Shown here: piece by piece, positions 9,281-17,861 of the stretch | Position numbering within the stretch: the first letter of the stretch is position 1 | How the letters are laid out: each line of letters begins with the position of its first letter | Assembly: GCF_024699965.1 (NCBI RefSeq) | Contig: NZ_JAJOMZ010000004.1 | Location: forward strand, 1,238,001 to 1,302,000 | Reading direction: 5' to 3' | DNA: 64,000 nucleotides | Source of the DNA: Flavobacterium sp. J372 | Lineage (GTDB): Bacteria > Bacteroidota > Bacteroidia > Flavobacteriales > Flavobacteriaceae | The notes under the pieces: generated by a model | Told to the model about the DNA's origin: nothing | The model's database searches: none | What the model saw: the letters and a program-made list of their open reading frames with translations, nothing else | Position numbers and translations under genes: made by a program

Positions 9281-10944
9281 ATGCAACTGACCGATTTTAT
9301 ACCCATTACTCCTGAAACACTGGCTGACTGGTTTTTGTATAACGAAAAAGAGCCTATGCTTTTCAGCACGGCAAAGTTCCTGAGGCTTTTTGTTATATTC
9401 TATGCCATATACATTACACTGCGCAAAACGTTTAATGCGAGACTGGCTTTTACCGCGCTGTTTTCATTATATTTTTACTATCTGTGCAGTGCTGAGTATT
9501 TTGTCCTCTTGCTGTTCTCATCGGTAGTTGATTATACGTTAGGGTACTTTCTTTATCGGGAAACCCGTAACCTCCAGCGAAAGATTTATCTGTGGTTCAG
9601 CGTTATTGTCAACCTCACATTTCTCGGGTATTTCAAGTATACCAATTTTATCGTCGGGAATTATAACGACATCTTTGGCGGGCACTTATCTTTTTATGAT
9701 GTGATACTGCCGGTTGGTATTTCCTTTTATACATTCCAGAGTATAAGCTATATCATTGAGATTTACAGGAAAGAAATAACCCCGACCAAAACGTATCTTG
9801 AGTACCTGTTCTTTGTCTCTTTCTTTCCACAACTTGTGGCAGGCCCTATTGTACGCGCAAAAGATTTCTTACCGCAGATTTATACTAAGCTGAACCTCAC
9901 GAAAGAAGATGTAAACCGTGCTTTTTTCCTTATCATCGGTGGGCTTATCAAGAAAACGGTAATATCAGATTATATATCACTAAACTTTGTCGACAGGGTT
10001 TTTGATTCTCCAAACAGCTATACCGCTTTTGAAAACCTGATGGCGGCATACGGCTACACCATCCAGATTTATTGCGACTTCTCCGGCTATAGTGACATGG
10101 CTATTGGTATTGCGTTGCTGCTGGGCTTTAAATTACCTATCAACTTCCGTACGCCATATAAATCTGCAAGTATTACTGAATTCTGGCGTAGGTGGCACAT
10201 CTCGCTTTCAACCTGGCTGAAGGATTTTCTTTATATCTCTGTTGGCGGTAACCGTCATGGCTCGTTTGCGGGCTTCCTGTTTCCGGCGCTGTTTTTCTTC
10301 GGGCTTGTGGTTTGGGGTATAACATATGCACCGGTAAGCAATGTGCCGCTTATCATAAGCGTGACAGGCCTTGTAGTGTTCTCACTCACTTTCCTGCTTT
10401 CTAAAGAAAAGGAGCGCACTATGTTTACCAATGTCAATCTGCTTACAACTATGCTCCTTGGCGGACTGTGGCACGGGGCAAGCCTACGCTTCATAATCTG
10501 GGGTGCGCTGCATGGTATTGCTCTTGCCGTTCACAAGATTTTTATGGAGTATTTCCCATCTAAAAAGAGAATGAAAATAAATTTGGCGGCTACTTATGGC
10601 GCTTTATCTCTATAGTTCTCACATTTCATTTTGTGGCATTCTGCTGGCTGTTCTTCAGGGCAAGGGATTTCTCTATAGCGATGGACGTTATTAAGAATAT
10701 CAGCGCTGTAACATTCAATTTTGAACAGTGGAAAACAATTATCCTTGGCTATAAAAACGTATTCTTGCTGATGCTGATAGGTTATGTATGGCATTTCCTG
10801 CCGGACAGTTTCACAATAAAAATGCGAAGCTCATTTGATAATCTTCCGCTTGTAGTACAAGGACTTATCATTGGCCTAACCTTCTGGTTGGTATATGCTG
10901 CATCAGCCGCAGGGCCGCAGCCATTTATTTATTTCCAGTTTTAG
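9281..10944 (+). pseudogene. MBOAT-family membrane O-acyltransferase (AlgI/DltB type), one-base frameshift
   Basis: Multi-span membrane enzyme that moves acyl groups across the inner membrane for polymer O-acylation. The first frame (9281-10615, 444 residues) carries many membrane helices, the motif FFPQLVAGPIVR, FWRRWHISLSTWLKDFLY and the His-bearing GGLWHGASLRFIIWGALHG, then stops early. The adjacent frame (open 10564-10944) supplies the missing end: KFGGYLWRF, TFHFVAFCWLFFRARDF and a final membrane segment. Adding one A to the A5 run at 10562-10566 joins them into about 554 residues. The run is preceded by T, so it is not a good X-XXY-YYZ slippery heptamer; an indel or base-calling error is more likely than programmed shifting. 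Confidence 0.85.
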
Positions 10945-10957
10945 GAGAAAGCTGCTG

Positions 10958-11016
10958 AGTGCCTAAGCTACTTAGACCAACTCAGATGTACTTAAGCTCT
11001 CAGGCACTGAGGCACT
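10958..11016. repeat. Low-complexity intergenic element rich in CTNAG/AGGCACT words
   Basis: AGTGCCT (10958-10964) is mirrored by AGGCACT at 11002-11008 and again at 11010-11016, with CTAAGCTACTTAG, CTCAG and CTTAAGC between. It fills the gap between converging genes and looks like a degenerate dispersed element, similar in style to 1902-1927. Confidence 0.4.
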
Positions 11017-11018
11017 CT

Positions 11019-13538
11019 CTAAAAGTTTAATCTAATCAACGCATTCGGCGTTCTTTCAACCGAATAGGTGTTTACTACTTCAATTGCGCCATTGTCAGCG
11101 TTTAGTCGGTAGTACCTGTTGATTATGTTCTGCTTATTGAGAATGTTAAGCACAGATACCCCGAATTGCAGGCTTGTTTTTTTATTAAGTTCCCAAAGGT
11201 AGGTTGCAGAAAAGTTCATCTGGAAGAAGTCTTCAATATTATTTTCATTAGGCCTGCCATACAGTATCCTTGTTCCGGATGGGGTTATAGATGGCGATGT
11301 GCCTACAGGGGTGGTAACCGGCCGTCCTGTAAACCATTTAGCACCGAGCGCGACTTTCACATTATACAACTCATAAGTAACTGCGCTGTTTAGGGTGTGG
11401 TTTATTTCGAGGTTGTTCGGGAACTTATACGTTGTAAAATCAGGAAACTCATAATTGTTATTGTTCCATGTGTAGGTAAGCCATGCGTAGAAGCCCTCAA
11501 ATTGCTTCTGGATGAGAAACTCTGTGCCCTGAACATTGTAGCTGCCTGTTGCAGAAACGTTCTCCAGAGCGTCCTGAAATGCCTGCCCTCCAGTGGTGAT
11601 GCCCTTCACGTCTTTATTGAACATCTCGAAAGACAACAGCCAACCGTCATACCTATAAGATACGCCTGCAGATACCTGCATACTCTTTTGTACCGGTATA
11701 TCATTATTATCGGCTAATATCCAGCGCCGTTTTTCAAGCCCCAAAAAGTCATCCTGAAACTCAACTACCTGGCTGGCGGTCTGGCTTTTAAGTTCGCCTA
11801 AAGCTTCAATAGTCCAGTCAGGCCCCATTGCATATTTAAGCTGCAGGCGGGGTTCGGGCAATATCATTGAAAATTCGCTGATGTAATTGGCACGTACACC
11901 GCCGCGTATATACAGCAGTTCGTCGGGCGAGGTATATTCGCCTTCAGCAATCAGCGCATGTGCGGTAAGCGATGTACGCAATGTTTCGGTGGAAGGTAAG
12001 TTTGTTGCCTCAAAGTTTTCTATAGAGGTACGGTTTAGCTGGTAGCCCGCATGCAGCATTATCTCGTCTGAAAGCCGCCTGTTGCCTGCAAGCCGCAAAC
12101 CTAAGTCACTTACATTGTTTTCCTGTGCCAGCACGCCGTTTACATCAGCCTCGCGGTTGCTGCCTTCAAGATTATAGCGTGAAAAATAAATGCTTCCCTC
12201 AGTGCCGAAGTTTTCTTTCCACCGCGCTTTCCATGCCGCGGTGGCTCCCAGGCTTAGCTGGCTCAGGCTGCTGTTGCGTGTAGAAAATAAATTACCTTCA
12301 GTAAAATCAAGCGTATTTTTTATACCGATGAAATTAACAAAAACATCATGCTTTTCACCGATCTTTTGGTGGTATTGCCCGGTAAAGTCATAAAAGTAGA
12401 ACTCTTTGTCACTACGGTACGTTACATCCTGGCTATTGTTGAGCTGCGTAACTATAGTATTCTGAAAAATACGCTTTGAATATTTGCTGTATGTAGGCAG
12501 CTCAATGAAATCGGTAAATGAGCGCCGGGCAGATATATCTATATCAGCATCTTCATTTATTTTTAAGCGTGTATAAAAATCGGCATTGATCATATTGGTG
12601 CCAATGGTTGTCCTGCTGTTTCCAATCTCATCTGAATGTGACGAAATATCCACCACGCTTGATACGCTCTCGCCATAGAACGCTGATGTGCCGTTTTTGG
12701 AAATCTTTACATTGTAAGCAAGGTTGGGATTAAGCGCTGAAATAAGCCCATAGAAATGCCCCGTCTGGAAGAGCCTTATGCCATTCCACAGGAAAAGGTT
12801 TTGGTCATGCGTGCCGCCGCGTACATTAATGTTTGAAACGGTTTCGTCAACACTGCCAATACCCGGGAGCTGCTGCATGGTTTGTAAAACATCAGGTTCC
12901 GTAAGGCCCGGTAAGATACCGAATTGTTTAGGCTTTATTACAAACGTACCATCCCTGCCCAGTGAGATACCGGCAGCAATGTATCGTTCCATCACCACCT
13001 CTTCAAGCAGGTGGTATTCGGCTTTCAATATTATCTTTTTACAGTCGCCGGTAAAGCTGTTAACGGAGTAGCTGGCATTTCTGAAGCCATCACGCGAGAG
13101 GAGCACACTGCCTTTTACAGCCGCAGGAAATTCAAAAAAGCCGTCGGGTTCAGAGGTAATTGTACCAATACTGTCTATAAGTATAGATACATTTTCTATA
13201 GGTTCTCCATATTCATCAACAAGGTATCCGCAAACAGTGGGTTCCCTAAATTTTATAGGCGTATACAGCGTAAGGTAGCCTTCACCGGTTTCTTTATATA
13301 CCAGGCCTGTGCGTTTTTCTATGTAAACAAGCTTTGCCTTTAGCGGCATAAGGGGAGAAGGGGCAGGAAGTTTATGGGCAGCCACTTCATTTTCAATGTA
13401 ACTGAATTTTACCTTGTGCTGTTCTTCAATGGTTTCCAGTATTTTTTTCAGCTCCACATTTTTAGCATTGCCCTGCGCTTGTAAGGCTGCGGCAAAAAAA
13501 AACACAAAGCACAGCAAAAAATGCCGGATGTTCACCAT
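11019..13538 (-). CDS. TonB-dependent receptor with secretin/STN-like signalling N-domain
   Basis: 839 residues. Signal peptide to about 22 (AAALQAQG). Residues about 25-85 form an STN-like domain (VELKKILETIEEQHKVKFSY), the module by which FecA-type receptors talk to FecR. Then a carboxypeptidase-like domain (CGYLVDEYGEPIENVSILID), a plug (LPGIGSVDETVSNINVRGG, QNLFLWNGIRLFQTGHFYG) and a beta barrel ending in PNALIRLNF with the terminal Phe. It is the last gene of a sigma/FecR/receptor operon, overlapping fecR by one base, so the sigma factor probably controls it in response to its ligand. The ligand is not evident. Confidence 0.88.
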   Translation of the reverse strand: MVNIRHFLLCFVFFFAAALQAQGNAKNVELKKILETIEEQHKVKFSYIENEVAAHKLPAPSPLMPLKAKLVYIEKRTGLVYKETGEGYLTLYTPIKFREPTVCGYLVDEYGEPIENVSILIDSIGTITSEPDGFFEFPAAVKGSVLLSRDGFRNASYSVNSFTGDCKKIILKAEYHLLEEVVMERYIAAGISLGRDGTFVIKPKQFGILPGLTEPDVLQTMQQLPGIGSVDETVSNINVRGGTHDQNLFLWNGIRLFQTGHFYGLISALNPNLAYNVKISKNGTSAFYGESVSSVVDISSHSDEIGNSRTTIGTNMINADFYTRLKINEDADIDISARRSFTDFIELPTYSKYSKRIFQNTIVTQLNNSQDVTYRSDKEFYFYDFTGQYHQKIGEKHDVFVNFIGIKNTLDFTEGNLFSTRNSSLSQLSLGATAAWKARWKENFGTEGSIYFSRYNLEGSNREADVNGVLAQENNVSDLGLRLAGNRRLSDEIMLHAGYQLNRTSIENFEATNLPSTETLRTSLTAHALIAEGEYTSPDELLYIRGGVRANYISEFSMILPEPRLQLKYAMGPDWTIEALGELKSQTASQVVEFQDDFLGLEKRRWILADNNDIPVQKSMQVSAGVSYRYDGWLLSFEMFNKDVKGITTGGQAFQDALENVSATGSYNVQGTEFLIQKQFEGFYAWLTYTWNNNNYEFPDFTTYKFPNNLEINHTLNSAVTYELYNVKVALGAKWFTGRPVTTPVGTSPSITPSGTRILYGRPNENNIEDFFQMNFSATYLWELNKKTSLQFGVSVLNILNKQNIINRYYRLNADNGAIEVVNTYSVERTPNALIRLNF

Positions 13539-14434
13539 TATTCAGACGTCAGTATGATTTTCTCTCCTTTTTTTACGGGTTTTAAATGATACGGAGTTGC
13601 AAAAGCGTCAAGTGCGTTATCTAGATTATCAGTTGGCAATGTGCCTGTAAATGGTTCTGTAATATCGGCAGGCAGTTCAATTGAAATATTATATTGCCTC
13701 TCCAGTTCGTAAATCACGCTTTCAGGCTTTTCGCTTACAAATTCAGCCTGGTTATTTATCCACCCCGGCTGCGTCTTCGCATCATCGGGTATTGCCACAG
13801 GCGCATTATCCTGGTAGGCAACACCGTCACCCGGTAGTAAATATACGATTTTTCCCTTATATGCCACCTTTACTTTTCCTTCGTAGCATACCACTTCAAA
13901 CCTTGACTCACGTGCCTTTACGTTAAATTGCGTGCCCACTACGGTTACGGTACCCATTGGTGTTACCACATCAAACGTTTTGCCTTTCGCCACTTTAAAG
14001 AAAGCCTCGCCTTTCAGCTTTACCTCACGCTTATCGCTCCAGCCGCTCTCGTTAAAATCAGCTTCAGAGCCTGCATTAAGCACAACTTCTGAATTATCAG
14101 GCAGCAAGAATTCTGTACGCGTTCCGTTAGCAGCCATTTGAGATACTCCATTGTCTTTGGTTAAAAACCATGTAAGGCCCAAAGCAATCACGAGCACGGC
14201 AGCTATTTGCGGAAGCCACAGGCGGCGCACTTTAGGTTCAGCGGCAGGCTTATTGCGTTTAGCAGCAATCTGTGTATAAGTACTCTCCAGGTCAGCGGCA
14301 GGCGCTGCCAGTTCGGCCGAATATTTCTTTATTTTTTCGTATGTCTCAAATTCAGGCGAAGCGGCAAACTCCTTTAGTTCGGCGTCTGTCATCTCACCGC
14401 TGAGCCATTTCGCTAATTTGTTATCCTCGTTCAT
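13538..14434 (-). CDS. FecR-family anti-sigma factor
   Basis: 298 residues. The cytoplasmic N-domain (about 1-65, KLAKWLSGEMTDAELKEF) would hold the sigma factor. One membrane segment lies at about 70-90 (LWLPQIAAVLVIALGLTWFL). The periplasmic FecR domain follows (TEFLLPDNSEVVLNAGSEADF, VVTPMGTVTVVGTQFNVKA) with a C-terminal DUF4974-like part (ISIELPADITEPFTGTLPTD) that contacts the receptor's STN domain. It sits between the ECF sigma gene (45-base gap) and the TonB receptor (1-base overlap), the standard Bacteroidota order. Confidence 0.92.
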   Translation of the reverse strand: MNEDNKLAKWLSGEMTDAELKEFAASPEFETYEKIKKYSAELAAPAADLESTYTQIAAKRNKPAAEPKVRRLWLPQIAAVLVIALGLTWFLTKDNGVSQMAANGTRTEFLLPDNSEVVLNAGSEADFNESGWSDKREVKLKGEAFFKVAKGKTFDVVTPMGTVTVVGTQFNVKARESRFEVVCYEGKVKVAYKGKIVYLLPGDGVAYQDNAPVAIPDDAKTQPGWINNQAEFVSEKPESVIYELERQYNISIELPADITEPFTGTLPTDNLDNALDAFATPYHLKPVKKGEKIILTSE

Positions 14435-14479
14435 CTTCTTAAGTGCTTTGGTTATATAACAGCCGTTTGTTAAAACTCC

Positions 14480-15001
14480 CTACCTGAAGCCTTCAATTTC
14501 TTTGCGTAATTCTGTCAGCGCTATATGGATACGCTTTTCAACAGCCTTTACACTAATGCCAAGCATCTCGGCAATCTCATGGTATTTCTTGCCATCAATG
14601 CGGTTCAGCAAAAAAGCGGTGCGCTGTGCCTCACCAAGCTTTTCAATGGCTTTCTGCAATTTTATTTTAAATTGTTCTTCTTCAAGAATATACTCGGGGC
14701 TTTCAGGTGTTGAAGATTTTACTGTTGAATTTTTAGCATATTCGAGCACCACTTTCTGGTGGGCAATTTTGTTTAGCGTGGTATTGTTGGCAACAGTGTA
14801 CAAAAAAGACTTTGCTTTCTCGAGCGGCACTTTCTCACAGTTCTCCCACAACTTTATAAAAGCCTCCTGCGTGGCATCTTCAGCCTGCTCCTCATTACCA
14901 TATTTATAAAACAGGTAATTGCGCAATGCCTTGGCGTGGCTTTTAAAAAAATTGGCAAATACTGCTTCGGCACAAATCCCTGTTAATGAAATCTTGGTCA
15001 T
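14480..15001 (-). CDS. ECF-family RNA polymerase sigma factor (FecI-like)
   Basis: 173 residues. Region 2 is visible at about 15-80 (YLFYKYGNEEQAEDATQEAFIKLWENC) and region 4 at about 110-170 (LGEAQRTAFLLNRIDGKKYHEIAEML and VKAVEKRIHIALTELRKEI, a helix-turn-helix). First gene of the sigma-FecR-receptor operon. Predicted to be kept inactive by the adjacent FecR and released when the TonB receptor binds its ligand. ATG at 14999-15001 fits region 2 spacing. Confidence 0.92.
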   Translation of the reverse strand: MTKISLTGICAEAVFANFFKSHAKALRNYLFYKYGNEEQAEDATQEAFIKLWENCEKVPLEKAKSFLYTVANNTTLNKIAHQKVVLEYAKNSTVKSSTPESPEYILEEEQFKIKLQKAIEKLGEAQRTAFLLNRIDGKKYHEIAEMLGISVKAVEKRIHIALTELRKEIEGFR

Positions 15002-15149
15002 TTCAAATAAAATTGGCTGTGAAATTATAAAAAAATTAAGGCGGTTAAATTATTTTATCATTAAAAGTAAAATTTAGCTTAAAAAGCTGTGTGGTTATAA
15101 TGGTTTTTGATTTTTTTGCGTTCTGGAATATATAATTTAAACAGAACCT

Positions 15150-15620
15150 ATGAAAAGATTAAAGATTTCAGCTTTTGCGCTTTTTGCAATGGCTATTATG
15201 GTGAGTTGCGGTGATGATGACAATACACCTAACAACAACAGCAACCAACTGCAAATTAACGAGATTGTAAATGTAATGAAGCAGGATACCTGGAGGATTA
15301 CAACCTTTGTTGATAGTGGTGTTATAGAAACAGACCACTTTGCCGGATATACCTTTACTTTTGGCAACAATGGTACACTCACAGCCGTTAAAGGTGAAAC
15401 TACTGTAACAGGGCTATGGTCTGTAACTGATGATAATGGCAGTGATGATGACCCGGGGAGTGACATTGACTTTAATATCGGGTTTACTGCCCCTGCAGAT
15501 TTTGTTGACCTGACAGATGACTGGGACATTAACGAGCGCAATGCTAACCGCATAAGCCTTATTGATGTAAGCGGTGGCAATGGCGGCACCGATATTTTAG
15601 TTTTTGAAAAGGTACAATAG
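15150..15620 (+). CDS. Lipocalin-like lipoprotein of unknown function
   Basis: 156 residues. Lipoprotein signal with lipobox MVSC (Cys20), followed by GDDDN, an Asp-rich start often seen in Bacteroidota outer-membrane or surface lipoproteins. The mature part has a lipocalin/YceI-like strand pattern (TWRITTFVDSGV, GYTFTFGNNGTLTAV, GLWSVTDDN). Function not known. It is monocistronic: its own leader region upstream and a strong terminator 20 bases after the stop. Confidence 0.75.
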   Translation: MKRLKISAFALFAMAIMVSCGDDDNTPNNNSNQLQINEIVNVMKQDTWRITTFVDSGVIETDHFAGYTFTFGNNGTLTAVKGETTVTGLWSVTDDNGSDDDPGSDIDFNIGFTAPADFVDLTDDWDINERNANRISLIDVSGGNGGTDILVFEKVQ

Positions 15621-15640
15621 TTATTTTCAAAATAGCAAAA

Positions 15641-15672
15641 GCGGGATAGTGTGTTCATCTATCCCGCTTTTT
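15641..15672 (+). terminator. Rho-independent terminator
   Basis: GCGGGATAG (15641-15649) pairs perfectly with CTATCCCGC (15659-15667), followed by TTTTT. Confidence 0.9.
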
Positions 15673-15760
15673 AATTGAATCAGGTTCGGGACTTAAAAAA
15701 ATCCGTACCTCTGACTCGAACTATAAACCAATAATTAACTCTTTAAAACCTGTTTGGCTG

Positions 15761-16321
15761 TTATTCCAGCTCTTCGCGGTTACGGCGGTCATTTTCCTGT
15801 CCGTAGCGGTTTTGCTCTTCATCACTGTACTGTCCGTGAGATGACGCATTGAATTGCTCATCATCATGCACCCCGTTAAAACGCTGGGTCTGGTCAGTAG
15901 CATCCCAATTATTGTTTTCTGTGCCGCGGTTGCTTCCGCCGTAGCCTCCGCTTCCGCCGCCACTCATGTTTCGTTCTTCATCATAAGTTTCTTCATCTTC
16001 GTTAAAGGTGCGTGATTGGGCATTCATGTCTTCATCTTCAGGCCATCCCTGGTTATTGAAGTCATCATTATCACTTCCGCTCATGCTGCGCTCTTCACTA
16101 CTGTAGTTTTCATCACCACTCATTGAAGCATTATTCATACTGTTGCCGCGGCTGCCCATGCCTTGTTCCTGCTGTTGGCCACTCTCCCAGTTTTCTCCGG
16201 GGTTGTTGCCCTGCATACTTTGGCCTTCATCATTCCAGCTGCTGTTGCCTTTATTGGCTCTTTGATCGTGCTGACTGCCATGGCTGTGGCCATAACTGTC
16301 ATTGTTCCTGTCGTTGCTCAT
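15761..16321 (-). CDS. Extremely hydrophilic Asn/Gly/Ser/Glu-rich protein (hydrophilin-like)
   Basis: 186 residues with almost no hydrophobic amino acids; Asn, Gly, Ser, Asp, Glu, Gln, Arg and Met dominate. No signal peptide or membrane segment. A short degenerate module recurs: MSGDENYSSEERSMSGSDND, NEDEETYDEERNMSGGGSGG, HDDEQFNASSHGQYSDEEQN. The composition is that of intrinsically disordered, desiccation or osmotic stress-type proteins, but no family is recognised. It lies 26 bases downstream of a 40-codon hydrophilic ORF on the same strand and near another disordered protein (17390-17827), so this may be a small stress locus. The antisense strand also has open frames, but with unrealistic Cys/His-rich content. 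Confidence 0.6.
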   Translation of the reverse strand: MSNDRNNDSYGHSHGSQHDQRANKGNSSWNDEGQSMQGNNPGENWESGQQQEQGMGSRGNSMNNASMSGDENYSSEERSMSGSDNDDFNNQGWPEDEDMNAQSRTFNEDEETYDEERNMSGGGSGGYGGSNRGTENNNWDATDQTQRFNGVHDDEQFNASSHGQYSDEEQNRYGQENDRRNREELE

Positions 16322-16347
16322 GATTTCTATAGTTTGTTGTTAATAAG

Positions 16348-16470
16348 CTAGTTTTTTTGCGAAGGTTTTGGGTATTGTTCCTTCTTGCTTTTTTCTCCTG
16401 TTGCCCTTTCGGCAGGCGATTTTTTCTCGCTGCTTTCTTTTGGCGCCGGTGTTTGTTTTCCTGAGCTCAT
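16348..16470 (-). CDS. Small 40-residue lysine/serine/glutamate-rich protein
   Basis: A short ORF read from ATG at 16470 to TAG at 16348: begins MSSGKQTPAPKESSEKK and ends KKEQYPKPSQKN. Highly hydrophilic with no hydrophobic core. It precedes the disordered protein gene by 26 bases on the same strand, and the two look like one transcription unit. Its reality is supported only by composition matching its neighbours and by spacing. Confidence 0.4.
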   Translation of the reverse strand: MSSGKQTPAPKESSEKKSPAERATGEKSKKEQYPKPSQKN

Positions 16471-16776
16471 AATTGTTGCGTTTTGCGTTCATTACAAAGT
16501 TGCAACACGATAAGGCGATGGCGGATTGGGTTTAACGTTACTTTTTAGCGAAAACGTTACAGAAACCCTTAACAAACACCTGCGTTACCTGATTTTACAG
16601 TCGGTTCAAATAGAAGCATAATTGTGAGGCATTGAAAAATTAACAAACAATTCACGGAAAATTTTATGCCCGAAGATGATGATGTGGCTAAATTAGTGCT
16701 GCAAATATCAGGGAATACTTATGTAAATTTTGCCAAAAGCGCTTAAGTAACCCTGTTAACTTCAAAATCACAAACT
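16471..16776. other. Intergenic region with a repeated AACGTTAC word
   Basis: 306 bases between divergent units. AACGTTAC occurs at 16534-16541 and again at 16553-16560, 19 bases apart start to start (about two helical turns). The word contains the palindrome AACGTT. This could be a repressor or activator site for the leftward hydrophilic genes or yceI. No terminator, RNA gene or convincing promoter box was seen. Confidence 0.3.
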
Positions 16777-17316
16777 ATGGCAAGCAATCATTGGGTTATA
16801 GACCCGGCACATTCTGAAATACATTTTAAGATTCGCCATCTGGTAATTTCAAATATTACAGGCGCTTTTACAAAGTTTGAAGGGCGTTTTGTTACCGGTG
16901 AGCACGATAATTTTAATGATGCTTACTTTACCATTCAAATGAATGTGTACAGCATTGACACCAATAACCGCCAGCGTGATGAGCACCTGAAATCTGCCGA
17001 CTTTTTTGACGCCGATAACTATCCGGTAATTGAATTTTTATCGACATCATTTACCCATATCGAAGGTGATAAGCACAAGCTTGTAGGCGACCTTACAATA
17101 AAGGGCATTACAAAAGAGGTGGTGCTTGACGTGCTTTTTGGCGGGACTGCAAAAGATGGCTTCGGGATAGATCGTGCCGGATTCGAAATTACAGGCAATA
17201 TCAACAGGAATGATTTCAATATCCACGCCAATGATGTTACCGAAGCGGGAGGCCTGGTGCTTGGCGAAGTGATTAAGCTTCATGCCAATGTGCAGTTTAC
17301 AAATGTGAAGGAGTAA
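16777..17316 (+). CDS. YceI-family lipid-binding protein, cytoplasmic form
   Basis: 179 residues with the full YceI lipocalin-like pattern: WVIDPAHSEIHFKIRHLVIS, GAFTKFEGRF, SIDTNNRQRDEHLKSADFFD, YPVIEFLSTSF and DLTIKGITKEVVLDV. YceI proteins bind isoprenoid or fatty-acid-like molecules. There is no signal peptide, so this copy is probably cytoplasmic, unlike E. coli YceI. Monocistronic, with a terminator after it. It sits among hydrophilic stress-type genes. Confidence 0.9.
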   Translation: MASNHWVIDPAHSEIHFKIRHLVISNITGAFTKFEGRFVTGEHDNFNDAYFTIQMNVYSIDTNNRQRDEHLKSADFFDADNYPVIEFLSTSFTHIEGDKHKLVGDLTIKGITKEVVLDVLFGGTAKDGFGIDRAGFEITGNINRNDFNIHANDVTEAGGLVLGEVIKLHANVQFTNVKE

Positions 17317-17336
17317 TTTTATTTCGATAACTAAAA

Positions 17337-17378
17337 AATAAAGCCCTGACAGTTATTATTGTCAGGACTTTATTTTTG
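17337..17378. terminator. Bidirectional terminator between yceI-family gene and the leftward hydrophilic gene
   Basis: CCTGACA (17345-17351) pairs with TGTCAGG (17360-17366), flanked by AAAG and CTTTATTTTT, so a T tract follows on both strands. Confidence 0.8.
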
Positions 17379-17389
17379 CAAGGCCGTAT

Positions 17390-17827
17390 TTAATCCTTTT
17401 TCTCCTCATTCGTGGTTTCACTTTCGCCGAAATTGATATTTCCGCGGCTGGTGTTGTTTTCCCGATCATTATTTTTGTAACGGTCCTCGTCAAGGTCAGA
17501 GTTGAAGTCACGATTCTCGGCTGTTTCAACCTCTTCGTCAGCGCTTGCCGTGCCGCGGCTTTTGTCTACAATCCTGCCGCTGCTTTCGGCTTTATCACTT
17601 TCGCTTACAGGTGGCTGCTGTTTTTCGTCAACATCCCGGGCGCGTTTCAATGTGTGCATCTCGCCGGTTTCATCTTTTTCAAGTTCCGTTTTCAGTTTGT
17701 TGGTTGAAGGGTCGTAATTCTTCGGCAGGTTATCTCCGCTGAAGCCTTCATTTTTTTCACTCTCTTTTTCCTGGTTAAATATTTTTTTTGAACCTAAATC
17801 TTTAGGGTCATCTGTTCCTGGTGCCAT
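17390..17827 (-). CDS. Disordered, charged protein of unknown function
   Basis: 145 residues, almost all charged or polar: MAPGTDDPKDLGSKKIFNQE at the start, DRYKNNDRENNTSRGNINFG near the end. No signal peptide, membrane segment or recognised domain. Similar in style to 15761-16321, though longer in Lys/Glu. Predicted intrinsically disordered and cytoplasmic; a stress-protection role is only a guess from composition. Ends close to a bidirectional terminator. Confidence 0.6.
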   Translation of the reverse strand: MAPGTDDPKDLGSKKIFNQEKESEKNEGFSGDNLPKNYDPSTNKLKTELEKDETGEMHTLKRARDVDEKQQPPVSESDKAESSGRIVDKSRGTASADEEVETAENRDFNSDLDEDRYKNNDRENNTSRGNINFGESETTNEEKKD

Positions 17828-17861
17828 ATCTTAAAATTTTGTTAATTGCTGTACTCGTGCC

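Noticed and set aside
10562..10590. Programmed frameshift in the MBOAT gene
   Set aside because: T-AAA-AAG is not a good X-XXY-YYZ heptamer, and the same kind of lesion occurs in six other genes.
16123..16351. Hydrophobic or Cys/His-rich plus-strand frames opposite the disordered protein
   Set aside because: Composition is the complement of the Asn/Gly/Ser-rich frame; no start signals.
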